Notes: generated from the letters alone by a model not told the origin. Positions 12,841-23,084 are shown, numbered from the stretch's first letter. The stretch is 64,000 bases of DNA from Ecdyonurus torrentis (GCA_949318235.1 OX439134.1:23880662-23944661); one strand, 5' to 3'. Numbers and translations: made by a program.

Positions 12841-15800
12841 TTGAATTGTGTTATGAAAAGTTTATCACGTTTTAGTCCCAAAAAATGAAACTTTCTCAGT
12901 TTTTGAAAATTTTAGTGTTTTCATATCGAATTATATAGCATTGTAGCCCATAAGAAAAGAAAAAAAAAGTTTGTAACTCGAGTTCCAATTGAGATAAAAA
13001 GTTGCGGTTTTGAAATAAAGTGATGCAAAACGCTCTATAGTACTACATTCACCTCTAGAAATAAAATTGAGAAAAATAATTTTTCCAAAAAAATTGTGTT
13101 TTTCAGATTCTGAAAACGAATTTTGATGATATGTCAGAAACTAATAATGCTACAGACTTGCGGTTTGAACTGAAATGTATCACTTTGAATTGTGTTATGA
13201 AAAGTTTATTACACTTTAGTGGCAAAAAATAAAACTTTCTCAGTTTTTGAGAATTTTAGTGTTTTCTTATCGAAGTCTATAGCATTGTAGCCATATGAAG
13301 AAAAAAAAAGTTTGTAACTCGATTTCTAATTGAGATATAAAGTTGCGGTTTTGAAATAAATTGATGCAAAACGCTCTATAGTACTAAATTCACCTCTAGA
13401 AACAAAATTGAGAAAAATAATTTTTCCAAAAAAAATGTGTTCTTCAGATTCTGAAAACGAATTTTGATGATATCTCAGAAATTAATAATGCTACAGACTT
13501 GCGGTTTGAACTGAAATGTATCACTTTGAATTGTGTTATAAAAAGTTTATCACACTTTTGTCCCAAAAAATGAAACTTTCTCAGTTTTTATAAATTTTAG
13601 TGTTTTCATATCGAATTATATAGCATTGTAGCCCATAAGAAAAGAAAAAAAAAGTTTGTAACTCGAGTTCCAATTGAGATAAAAAGTTGCGGTTTTGAAA
13701 TAAAGTGATGCAAAACGCTCTATAGTACTACATTGACCTCTAGAAATAAAATTGAGAAAAATAATTTTTCAAAAAAAAATGTGTTTTTCAGATTCTGAAA
13801 ACGAATTTTGATGATATCTCAGAAACTAATAATGCTACAGACTTGCGGTTTTAACTGAAATGTATCACTTTGAATTGTGTTATGAAAAGTTTATAACACT
13901 TAAGTCGCAAAAAATAAAACTTTTTTAGTTTTTGAGAATTTTAGTGTTTTCTTATCGAAGTCTATAGCATTGTAGCCATATGAAGAAAAAAAAAATTTGT
14001 AACTCGAGTTCTAATTGAGATAGAAAGTTACGGTTTTGAAATAAATTGATGCAAAACGCTCTATAGTACTAAATTCACCTCTATAAACAAAATTGAGAAA
14101 AATAATTTTTCCAAAAAAAATGTGTTCTTCAGATTCTGAAAACGATTTTTGATGATATCTAAGAAATTAATAATGCTACAGACTTGCGGTTTGAACTGAA
14201 ATGTATCACTTTGAATTGTGTTATGAAAAGTTTATCACGTTTTAGTCCCAAAAAATGAAACTTTCTCAGTTTTTGAGAATTTTAGTGTTTTCATATCGAA
14301 TTATATAGCATTGTAGCCCATAAGAAAAGAAAAAAAAAGTTTGTAACTCGAGTTCCAATTGAGATAAAAAGTTGCGGTTTTGAAATAAAGTGATGCAAAA
14401 CGCTCTATAGTACTACATTCACCTCTAGAAATAAAATTGAGAAAAATAATTTTTCCAAAAAAATTGTGTTTTTCAGATTCTGAAAACGAATTTTGATGAT
14501 ATCTCAGAAACTAATAATGCTACAGACTTGCGGTTTGAACTGAAATGTATCACTTTGAATTGTGTTATAAAAAGTTTATTACACTTTAGTGGCAAAAAAT
14601 AAAACTTTCTCAGTTTTTGAGAATTTTAGTGTTTTCTTATCGAAGTCTATAGCATTGTAGCCATATGAAGAAAAAAAAAAGTTTGTAACTCGATTTCTAA
14701 TTGAGATATAAAGTTGCGGTTTTGAAATAAATTGATGCAAAACGCTCTATAGTACTAAATTCACCTCTAGAAACAAAATTGAGAAAAATAATTTTTCCAA
14801 AAAAAAATGTGTTCCTAAGATTCTGAAAACGAATTTTGATGATATCTCAGAAACTAATAATGCTACAGACTTGCGGTTTGAACTGAAATGTATCACTTTG
14901 AATTGTGTTATGAAAAGTTTATTACACTTAAGTCGCAAAAAATAAAACTTTTTTAGTTTTTGAGAATTTTAGTGTTTTCTTATCGAAGTCTATAGCATTG
15001 TAGCCATATGAAGAAAAAAAAAATTTGTAACTCGAGTTCTGATTGAGATAGAAAGTTACGGTTTTGAAATAAATTGATGCAAAACGCTCTATAGTACTAA
15101 ATTCACCTCTAGAAACAAAATTGAGAAAAATAATTTTTCCAAAAAAATGTGTTCTTCAGATTCTGAAAACGAATTTTGATGATATCTCAGAAACTAATAA
15201 TGCTACAGACTTGCGGTTTGAACTGAAATGTATCACTTTGAATTGTGTTATGAAAAGTTTATAACACTTAAGTCGCAAAAAATAAAACTTTTTTAGTTTT
15301 TGAGAATTTTAGTGTTTTCTTATCGAAGTCTATAGCATTGTAGCCATGTGAAGAAAAAAAAAGTTTGTAACTCGATTTCTAATTGAGATATAAAGTTGCG
15401 GTTTTGAAATAAATTGATGCAAAACTCTCTATAGTACTAAATTAACGTCTAGAAACAAAATTGAGAAAAATAATTTTTCCAAAAAAAAATGTGTTCCTAA
15501 GATTCTGAAAACGAATTTTGATGATATCTCAGAAACTAATAATGCTACAGACTTGCGGTTTGAACTGAAATGTATCACTTTGAATTGTGTTATGAAAAGT
15601 TTATCACACTTTAGTCCCAAAAAATGAAACTTTCTCAGTTTTTGAGAATTTTAGTGTTTTCATATCGAATTATATAGCATTGTAGCCCATAAGAAAAGAA
15701 AAAAAAGTTTGTAACTCGAGTTCCAATTGAGATAAAAAGTTGCGGTTTTGAAATAAAGTGATGCAAAACGCTCTATAGTACTACATTGACCTCTAGAAAT

Positions 15801-17634
15801 AAAATTGAGAAAAATAATTTTTCCAAAAAAATTGTGTTTTTCAGATTCTGAAAACGAATTTTGATGATATCTCAGAAACTAATAATGCTACAGACTTGCG
15901 GTTTGAACTGAAATGTATCACTTTGAATTGTGTTATGAAAAGTTTATAACACTTAAGTCGCAAAAAATAAAACTTTTTTAGTTTTTGAGAATTTTAGTGT
16001 TTTCTTATCGAAGTCTATAGCATTGTAGCCATGTGAAGAAAAAAAAAGTTTGTAACTCGAGTTCTAATTGAGATAGAAAGTTACGGTTTTGAAATAAATT
16101 GATGCAAAACGCTCTATAGTACTAATTTCACCTCTAGAAACAAAATTGAGAAAAATAATTTTTCCAAAAAAAATGTGTTCTTCAGATTCTGAAAACGAAT
16201 TTTGATGATATCTCAGAAATTAATAATGCTACAGACTTGCGGTTTGAACTGAAATGTATCACTTTGAATTGTGTTATGAAAAGTTTATCACACTTTAGTC
16301 CCAAAAAATGAAACTTTCTCAGTTTTTGAGAATTTTAGTGTTTTCATATCGAATTATATAGCATTGTAGCCCATAAGAAAAGAAAAAAAAAGTTTGTAAC
16401 TCGAGTTCCAATTGAGATAAAAAGTTGCGGTTTTGAAATAAAGTGATGCAAAACGCTCTATAGTACTACATTCACCTCTAGAAATAAAATTGAGAAAAAT
16501 AATTTTTCCAAAAAAATTGTGTTTTTCAGATTCTGAAAACGAATTTTGATGATATCTCAGAGACTAATAATGCTACAGACTTGCGGTTTGAACTGAAATG
16601 TATCACTTTGAATTGTGTTATGAAAAGTTTATTACACTTTAGTGGCAAAAAATAAAACTTTCTCAGTTTTTGAGAATTTTAGTGTTTTCTTATCGAAGGT
16701 TATAGCATTGTAGCCATATGAAGAAAAAAAAATTTTGTAACTCGAGTTCTAATTGAGATAGAAAGTTGCGGTTTTGAAATAAATTGATGCAAAACGCTCT
16801 ATAGTACTAAATTCACCTCTAGAAACAAAATTGAGAAAAATAATTTTTCCAAAAAAAAATGTGTTCCTAAGATTCTGAAAACGAATTTTGATGATATCTC
16901 AGAAACTAATAATGCTACAGACTTGCGGTTTGAACTGAAATGTATCACTTTGAATTGTGTTATGAAAAGTTTATTACACTTAAGTCGCAAAAAATAAAAC
17001 TTTTTTAGTTTTTGAGAATTTTAGTGTTTTCTTATCGAAGTCTATAGCATTGTAGCCATATGAAGAAAAAAAAATTTGTAACTCGAGTTCTGATTGAGAT
17101 AGAAAGTTACGGTTTTGAAATAAATTGATGCAAAACGCTCTATAGTACTATATTCACCTCTAGAAACAAAATTGAGAAAAATAATTTTTCCAAAAAAAAT
17201 GTGTTCTTCAGATTCTGAAAACGATTTTTGATGATATCTCAGAAATTAATAATGCTACAGACTTGCGGTTTGAACTGAAATGTATCACTTTGAATTATGT
17301 TATGAAAAGTTTATCACACTTTAGTCCCAAAAAATGAAACTTTCTCAGTTTTTGAGAATTTTAGTGTTTTCATATCGAATTCTATAGCGTTGTAGCCCAT
17401 AAGAAAAGAAAAAAAAAGTTTGTAACTCGAGTTCCAATTGAGATAAAAAGTTGCGGTTTTGAAATAAAGTGATGCAAAACGCTCTATAGTACTACATTCA
17501 CCTCTAGAAATAAAATTGAGAAAAATAATTTTTCCAAAAAAATTGTGTTTTTCAGATCTTGAAAACGAATTTTGATGATATCTCAGAAACTAATAATGCT
17601 ACAGACTTGCGGTTTGCACTAAAATGTATCACTT
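12841..17634. repeat. 14-monomer satellite block, copy 2 of a 4793-bp tandem duplication
   Basis: Near-identical partner of the block at about 8048-12840, directly adjacent and in the same orientation. The sequence switches at about 12840 from the TTTGCACTAAAATG variant to the TATCACGTTTT variant that begins the left copy near 8048. This is the junction expected from unequal exchange between sister arrays. End positions are approximate. Confidence 0.72.
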
Positions 17635-19782
17635 TGAATTGTGTTATGAAAAGTTTATTACACTTTAGTGGCAAAAAATTAAACTTGCTCAGTTTTTGAG
17701 AATTTTAGTGTTTTCTTATCGAAGTCTATAGCATTGTAGCCATATGAAGAAAAAAAAAGTTTGTAACTCGAGTTCTAATTGAGATAGAAAGTTGCGGTTT
17801 TAAAATAAATTGATGCAAATTGCTCTATAGTACTAAATTCACCTCTAGAAACAAAATTGAGAAAAATAATTTTTCAAAAAAAAAAGTGTTCTTAAGATTC
17901 TGAAAACGATTTTTTAAGATGTCTCAGAAACTAATAATGCTACAGACTTGCGGTTTGAACTGAAATGTATCACTTTGAATTGTCTTATGAAAAGTTTATC
18001 CCACTTTAGTCCCAAAAAAGGAAATTTTCTCAGTTTTTGAGAATTTTAGTGTTTTCATATCGAATTCTATAGCATTGTAGCCCATATGAAGAACAAAAAG
18101 GTTTGTAACTCGAGTTCCAATTGAGATAAAAAGTTGCGGTTTTGAAATAAAGTGATGCAAAACGCTCTATAGTACTACATTCACCTCTAGAAATAAAATT
18201 GAGAAAAAAAAATTTTCCAAAAAAATTGTGTTTTTCAGATTCTGAAAACGAATTTTGATGATATCTCAGAAACTAATAATGCTACAGACTTGCGGTTTTA
18301 ACTGAAATGTATCACTTTGAATTGTGTTATGAAAAGTTTATAACACTTAAGTCGCAAAAAATAAAACTTTTTTAGTTTTTGAGAATTTTAGTGTTTTCTT
18401 ATCGAAGTCTATAGCATTGTAGCCATATGAAGAAAAAAAAATTTGTAACTCGAGTTCTAATTGAGATAGAAAGTTACGGTTTTGAAATAAATTGATGCAA
18501 AACGCTCTATAGTACTAAATTCACCTCTAGAAACAAAATTGAGAAAAATAATTTTTCCAAAAAAAATGTGTTCTTCAGATTCTGAAAATGAATTTTGATG
18601 ATATCTCAGAAATTAATAATGCTACAGACTTGCGGTTTGAACTGAAATGTATCACTTTGAATTGTGTTATGAAAAGTTTATCACACTTTAGTCCCAAAAA
18701 ATGAAACTTTCTCAGTTTTTGAGAATTTTAGTGTTTTCATATCGAATTATATAGCATTGTAGCCCATAAGAAAAGAAAAAAAAAGTTTGTAACTCGAGTT
18801 CCAATTGAGATAAAAAGTTGCTGTTTTGAAATAAAGTGATGCAAAACGCTCTATAGTACTACATTCACCTCTAGAAATAAAATTGAGAAAAATAATTTTT
18901 CCAAAAAAATTGTGTTTTTCAGATTCTGAAAACGAATTTTGATGATATCTCAGAGACTAATAATGCTACAGACTTGCGGTTTGAACTGAAATCTATCACT
19001 TTGAATTGTGTTATGAAAAGTTTATTACACTTTAGTGGCAAAAAATAAAACTTTCTCAGTTTTTGAGAATTTTAGTGTTTTCTTATCGAAGTCTATAGCA
19101 TTGTAGCCATATGAAGAAAAAAAAATTTGTAACTCGAGTTCTAATTGAGATAGAAAGTTACGGTTTTGAAATAAATTGATGCAAAACGCTCTATAGTACT
19201 AAATTCACCTCTAGAAACAAAATTGAGAAAAATAATTTTTCCAAAAAAAATGTGTTCTTCAGATTCTGAAAACGATTTTTGATGATATCTAAGAAATTAA
19301 TAATGCTACAGACTTGCGGTTTGAACTGAAATGTATCACTTTGAATTGTGTTATGAAAAGTTTATCACACTTTAAACCCAAAAAATGAAACTGTCTCAGT
19401 TTTTGAGAATTTTAGTGTTTTCATATCGAATTATATAGCATTGTAGCCCATAAGAAAAGAAAAAAAAAGTTTGTAACTCGAGTTCCAATTGAGATAAAAA
19501 GTTGCGGTTTTGAAATAAAGTGATGCAAAACGCTCTATAGTACTACATTGACCTCTAGAAATAAAATTGAGAAAAATAATTTTTCCAAAAAAATTGTGTT
19601 TTTCAGATTCTGAAAACGAATTTTGATGATATCTCAGAAACTAATAATGCTACAGACTTGCGGTTTGAACTGAAATGTATCACTTTGAATTGTGTTATGA
19701 AAAGTTTATAACACTTAAGTCGCAAAAAATAAAACTTTTTTAGTTTTTGAGAATTTTAGTGTTTTCTTATCGAAGTCTATAG
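17635..19782. repeat. Satellite monomers up to the retroelement insertion point
   Basis: About six monomers with several private variants, among them GTTGCTGTTTTG at 18821 and AAATCTATCAC near 18990. Both private variants reappear right of the retroelement (27080 and about 27250). The displacement of 8259 bp equals the retroelement plus its target duplication (6891 bp) plus 1368 bp, which is four monomers. The last monomer is cut at GAAGTCTATAG by the insertion and continues at 26674. Confidence 0.85.
19779..19782. other. Target site duplication, left copy (ATAG)
   Basis: The satellite normally reads GAAGTCTATAGCATTG. Here it reads up to CTATAG and then enters the LTR (TGTGACAG). The right LTR end (GTGACA) is followed by ATAGCATTG, so ATAG is duplicated. 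Four-base duplications are usual for Ty3/gypsy elements. Confidence 0.92.
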
Positions 19783-19902
19783 TGTGACAGCATTATTATA
19801 TTGTTATGTAACACAAATTGCATAAGTATGATGTTATGTAATTATGTAATAAATAATGCACACATTGCAGAATAAGAACTGCAGTGCTGTGCAAGTTATG
19901 GA

Positions 19903-19910
19903 TATAAAAA
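19903..19910 (+). promoter_or_regulatory. TATA box of the 5' LTR promoter
   Basis: TATAAAAA lies 120 bp into the LTR. An initiator-like TCAG follows at 19941, 38 bp from the box start, slightly farther than the usual 25-35 bp. This would drive the genomic RNA of the element. Confidence 0.65.
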
Positions 19911-19939
19911 GGAACTACACTTGATGTGTAAGTAAGTCG

Positions 19940-19969
19940 GTCAGCGCGGAGATTATGCAACGCGCTGAC
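19940..19969 (+). promoter_or_regulatory. GC-rich hairpin at the predicted start of R
   Basis: GTCAGCGCG (19940-19948) and CGCGCTGAC (19961-19969) are perfect reverse complements, giving a 9-bp stem with a 12-nt loop. It is the most GC-rich patch of an otherwise AT-rich LTR and overlaps the candidate initiator. It could be a protein-binding palindrome or an RNA structure at the transcript 5' end. No function is known to me. Confidence 0.5.
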
Positions 19970-19999
19970 ACATATATCTTGTGTATTAATTTGTTAGTC

Positions 20000-20005
20000 A
20001 ATAAA
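20000..20005 (+). terminator. AATAAA polyadenylation signal in the 5' LTR
   Basis: Canonical hexamer about 60 bp downstream of the predicted transcription start. The equivalent copy in the 3' LTR (26548-26553) would be the one used to end the genomic RNA. Confidence 0.6.
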
Positions 20006-20123
20006 TGACATACAACGTCATGCAGTGTGTTATTTAATATATCAACCTATCATATATCATAGCCTAAATATACATCCTAAATTAGTGCCGTCAAGTGGTG
20101 ATCCTGCTTGTTGACGTGACAGA

Positions 20124-20141
20124 TGGTGTCGGAAGTGGCGG
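20124..20141 (+). other. tRNA primer binding site
   Basis: TGGTGTCGGAAGTGGCGG begins 2 bp after the 5' LTR. It starts with TGG, the complement of the CCA tail of every tRNA. The implied tRNA 3' end is CACTTCCGACACCA, with A as discriminator base. A leucine tRNA is a plausible primer because leucine tRNAs have this kind of acceptor end, but I cannot confirm the isoacceptor without the host's tRNA genes. Confidence 0.75.
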
Positions 20142-20643
20142 ACTTCTAACACGGACTTACTTTACCTGCTATGATTATCTGACAAACATTGTGATGTATT
20201 TTTGAGTGCATGATTTATGATTCAAGAATCAATTATATCTTTTATTTTTTGTGATATCACGAGAATATTTCTCAATTATACGTTTGACAAATACAGCTGT
20301 TATACATACATTTTGATCATATATAAAAGACATTTTATATATATATATATAAAGACTATACCCAGTTTATATATACTTTAACAGTATAAAAATCCGCTGA
20401 AGCACAGAAGAGGACTGATTCTTCGCAGAAGTCAGCCCACAACAGATGTCCAGGATTTGATTTTGGTTGACAATTTTGGATTGATCTCTTTATACCAAAA
20501 CAAAGAGATATGCGGTATGTGATCTGTTTGATTTTATTTTATGAGTATGTACAATTGTAGAACGATTTATTTTTGTTACATTGTTAATAAGAGGTCCGGT
20601 GCTAATTAGTTTTATTATTTTCCCGATTGTTTAATAATTAAAT
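20142..20643 (+). other. Retrotransposon 5' leader between primer binding site and gag
   Basis: About 500 bp of AT-rich non-coding sequence. It contains a (TA)8 microsatellite at about 20336-20351 and several upstream ATGs that open only short frames (for example near 20541). A packaging signal and the splice donor for a subgenomic env message would be expected here by analogy with errantiviruses, but none can be pointed to with confidence. Confidence 0.6.
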
Positions 20644-21804
20644 ATGGCTGATAGTGAAGTTGTTGTGGGGGGCGTATCTATGCCAATCACGGATGCTGTA
20701 ACTAGGTTGGCAGCGAGTATTGTCACTAATCAGACACAAATTGGTAACTTACAGACTTCGTTATCAGAAAAGGATACTAAAATTGATAATCAAAGAAAGA
20801 AGATAAATGATCAAGAAACTACTATTGCTGCGTTACGAGCGGAAGTACAGCAATTGTCGTTACGACAAGGGGCAGTAAATCTACCTAGTAATTTTGCAGT
20901 TACGAATACATTAGTGCGCTTTTCAGGGAAGCAAAAAGAGAATGCGAGTTTTTATTTACAGAGAATTGAAAATGCTGCTCAACTTGCATTATGGAATCCA
21001 CAGCAAACTCTGGTTATTGCTAAGCAATATTTGGATGGAGAGGCCATTGTATGGGCTAACAGTGATGAGAGAGTGTTAGCAGTGACCGAGTATGGTACAT
21101 TTAAAACGTTATTTTTAGAGAGATTCAAGTCTAAAAATACACCGCGTTACTACAGAGATGTATTAAAATATATCAAGCTGAAACCTGAGGAGGACATTGA
21201 GCATTATGCGGATAGAATTCGTGCAGTAAACATTAATACTTATGTATTGACAGGAGAGGAGAGTGTAAATAAAGTACTAGTTAGTGAGGCTGATAGTAGA
21301 GCGTTAGATGCGTTTTTGAATGGTATTGAAGGACCATTAGGTGAGAAGGTGAATGCTGCTTTCCCTGATACATTTCAAAAAGCAGTTGCTGTTGCAGTTG
21401 CTTTACGTGAAGCAGAGCGTAGGGCTAATTTGCAACCAGATAGACAACAAAGGAATGTGTTTGCTGCAGATCAACAAATTGAGAGACCAAGACCCAGGGT
21501 AAATAATAGGAATTATGGAAGAACCTATTATTATTCACGTGGTCAATTACATAATTCACGAGCTAGAGGCTTTGGTGGTGCAAGAAATTTTCGTAATCGA
21601 GGTATGCAAGGTAGAGGAGAAGTGCATGGGCAGCAGTTTCGTAACCAGCGTGTTGAGCAAGAGTCGCGTAACAGGGAGAATGAGGAAATGAGACAAAATG
21701 CGCCACGTCAGCAAGATGTGGATAATGAGCGTGGTGAGGCCTTGCAAGCTGTGAGAAATTTTCGCGAGCGTACGCGAAATCAGCAACCTCAAGGAAGTCA
21801 ATGA
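20644..21804 (+). CDS. gag: Gag polyprotein (capsid protein) of the retrotransposon
   Basis: Encodes a 386-aa structural protein that would assemble the virus-like particle and package the element's RNA. Residues about 24-76 look like a coiled coil (repeated IDNQ, INDQ and IAALRAEVQQL patterns). Residues about 88-262 match a retrotransposon Gag capsid region, with FSGKQKENASFYLQRIENAA, a W-containing helix and YYRDVLKYIKLKPEEDIEHY. Residues about 284-345 are rich in R, G and N with RG repeats and act in place of a nucleocapsid. There is no CCHC zinc knuckle, as in gypsy-like errantiviruses. The start has a good context (A at -3, G at +4) and is the first ATG of the long frame. The frame is intact. 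Its TGA overlaps the ATG of the pol frame as ATGA, and a slippery heptamer lies 42 bp before the stop. Confidence 0.93.
   Translation: MADSEVVVGGVSMPITDAVTRLAASIVTNQTQIGNLQTSLSEKDTKIDNQRKKINDQETTIAALRAEVQQLSLRQGAVNLPSNFAVTNTLVRFSGKQKENASFYLQRIENAAQLALWNPQQTLVIAKQYLDGEAIVWANSDERVLAVTEYGTFKTLFLERFKSKNTPRYYRDVLKYIKLKPEEDIEHYADRIRAVNINTYVLTGEESVNKVLVSEADSRALDAFLNGIEGPLGEKVNAAFPDTFQKAVAVAVALREAERRANLQPDRQQRNVFAADQQIERPRPRVNNRNYGRTYYYSRGQLHNSRARGFGGARNFRNRGMQGRGEVHGQQFRNQRVEQESRNRENEEMRQNAPRQQDVDNERGEALQAVRNFRERTRNQQPQGSQ
21756..21779 (+). promoter_or_regulatory. Candidate -1 ribosomal frameshift site between gag and pol
   Basis: In the gag frame the bases read AGA AAT TTT, giving AAATTTT at 21756-21762 in the correct X XXY YYZ phase for -1 slippage. 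Pol lies exactly in the -1 frame and is open from 21738 onward, after a TGA at 21735. TTTCGCG (21760-21766) pairs with CGCGAAA (21773-21779) around a 6-nt loop. The stem overlaps the heptamer's end and leaves no usual spacer, which weakens the case. This is the only such heptamer I see in the 67-bp window where slippage could work. Confidence 0.5.
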
Positions 21805-23084
21805 CCCCTAAATTGCAGAATGCATTTGTTCCTATAAGTAAAGCAAATGATGTGCATAATGTAAATAAATGTAATATAAAAGATCAATTAATTGTAGATT
21901 GTAATTTAAGGGGCGAGAAATTAAAATTTTTGATCGACACGGCTGCTGAAGTGACTGTGTTATGGCACCCAATAATTAAAAATTTACAACCTAAAAAATA
22001 TAGAATTATGGGATTAGGAAATAATGCAGTAAAAACATATGGGTGTGCCAATTTAAAATTTAAAATAGGAGAGAAGAGGTGTAAAATAGAGACGCACATA
22101 GTTCAACATGAGAATTACGATTATCATGGACTCTTAGGCATGGATTTTTTAAAGAAATATAGATGTGTGATTGATATTGGCAAGGGGGTGCTCATCTTAC
22201 AAGGAGAAAGTATACAGATGAACCAACCATTGCTACAAAAGAAGGAAGTGAATTTAGTACGGCCGGAAGTAGAAAATTCGGTTGGAAAAAGTACGCTTCA
22301 GTTCTCTACGTTAAAATTTCGATCACCAGTTATATTATCTAAAGATGCAAGCAAGATAGTTCATTTAACTATTTCTCAAGATTTAGCAAGGAAGAATAAA
22401 GAAAAATGTTTTCTAATAGAGCCATTAGGAAACAATCGAGCGCTAGATGAGAAAAATATATGTATAGCCAGAAGTGTATGTTATGTTGAAAGAACATTCT
22501 GCACAAAATATTGCAAACAAGATAATTGCATGTATTGCTCTTTTTCTGTTCCTGTAAATGTTCATAATTTTAATAGAACTACAGAAAATATAATTAAGGG
22601 TACGTTAGCAGCAACTGCTTCCCCTATAGAGCACGAAGATATATTTTCATTTGACTCAGTTGATGATAATTTTATTAACAGTTATCAAAAAGCCGACTGT
22701 GATACAGAAAATGGAAATGAAAATAAGAATATTAATTTAAATAATACTTTTAAGTATAATGAATACTGGCAACAAATTGATGAAGAATTATTAAATAAAA
22801 AACTAGCGCATATATCAGATCCATATAGAGAACAATTTAGAGATTTGGTATATGAATATGCCGACGTTTTTGTAGAGAAGAAAAAACGTGAAGGTACTCA
22901 ACTTGCTAAACATGTGATAAGAATGAAGGACGACAGAATTATTTATAATAAACCTTATAAAATACCATTAGCTTTACAGGAGGGAGCTGACGAGCTTTTT
23001 TCTAAGTATATTAATGATGGTACAGTAAGGCCGAGTACGAGTCCATACAACAGTGGTATTGTTTTAGTGAGGAAGAAAGCGTAA
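21801..23084 (+). CDS. pol: Pol segment 1: protease, cysteine-rich linker and reverse transcriptase N-terminus
   Basis: 427 codons ending at a premature TAA. Residues about 28-130 form a retropepsin-like protease: the active-site loop reads FLIDTAAEV (D46, T47) and the second conserved block is LLGMDF (111-116). The loop has Ala where most retropepsins have Gly. Residues 221-246 form an unusual cluster of six cysteines (C221, C227, C234, C238, C243, C246) in the linker. Residues about 370-427 are the beginning of reverse transcriptase (PYKIP, then PSTSPYNSGIVLVRKK). The ATG at 21801 overlaps the gag stop and is usable only by reinitiation; with frameshifting, translation would enter near 21756. 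The protease would cleave Gag and Pol. Confidence 0.85.
   Translation: MTPKLQNAFVPISKANDVHNVNKCNIKDQLIVDCNLRGEKLKFLIDTAAEVTVLWHPIIKNLQPKKYRIMGLGNNAVKTYGCANLKFKIGEKRCKIETHIVQHENYDYHGLLGMDFLKKYRCVIDIGKGVLILQGESIQMNQPLLQKKEVNLVRPEVENSVGKSTLQFSTLKFRSPVILSKDASKIVHLTISQDLARKNKEKCFLIEPLGNNRALDEKNICIARSVCYVERTFCTKYCKQDNCMYCSFSVPVNVHNFNRTTENIIKGTLAATASPIEHEDIFSFDSVDDNFINSYQKADCDTENGNENKNINLNNTFKYNEYWQQIDEELLNKKLAHISDPYREQFRDLVYEYADVFVEKKKREGTQLAKHVIRMKDDRIIYNKPYKIPLALQEGADELFSKYINDGTVRPSTSPYNSGIVLVRKKA
23082..23084 (+). other. In-frame premature stop codon (TAA) in reverse transcriptase
   Basis: The frame reads GCG TAA GAT GGA, directly inside the conserved stretch that links VRKK to the DFRGIN block, so the stop is internal to the domain. 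A small hairpin follows 9 nt later (ACCCT 23094-23098 with AGGGT 23106-23110, 7-nt loop). That spacing resembles readthrough stimulators, but a 5-bp stem is weak evidence. Confidence 0.9.

Larger units (their letters stand above)
1..19782. repeat. Left satellite DNA array, ~342-bp monomer in dimeric higher-order repeats
   Basis: About 58 head-to-tail monomers fill this stretch with no other sequence between them. Monomer starts can be counted at 1, 342, 688 and 1028, so the unit is 340-346 bp; most length variation lies in A runs. Two monomer types mostly alternate. Type 1 reads ATAAAGTGATG, CTACATTCACC and AAATAAAATTG. Type 2 reads ATAAATTGATG, CTAAATTCACC and AAACAAAATTG. Together they form a ~685-bp dimer. 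Every monomer holds A/T tracts and short palindromes (TAGTACTA, TCTAGA, GATATC; AACTCGAGTT in most). Long uniform satellite with higher-order structure is typical of centromeric or pericentromeric heterochromatin; that location is inferred, not shown. No gene is present. Confidence 0.97.
19783..20121 (+). repeat. 5' long terminal repeat (339 bp)
   Basis: Starts TGTGACAGCA and ends GACGTGACA, so it has the TG...CA ends needed by integrase. It is identical to 26331-26669 except for G at 20022 against A at 26570. It contains a TATA box, an initiator-like TCAG, a GC-rich 9-bp hairpin and an AATAAA signal. From these, U3 would run to about 19940, R from there to shortly after 20005, and U5 to 20121. 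These boundaries are predicted from motifs only. Confidence 0.97.

Noticed and set aside
1..19782. Regular spacing of near-identical repeats as a CRISPR-like array
   Set aside because: There are no unique spacers; the whole ~342-bp unit is repeated. This is eukaryotic satellite DNA.
21556..21801. Minus-strand ORF opposite gag
   Set aside because: Shadow of the gag coding strand with no domain and low-complexity composition. The same applies to minus-strand frames at 21884-22099 and 22955-23245 opposite pol.
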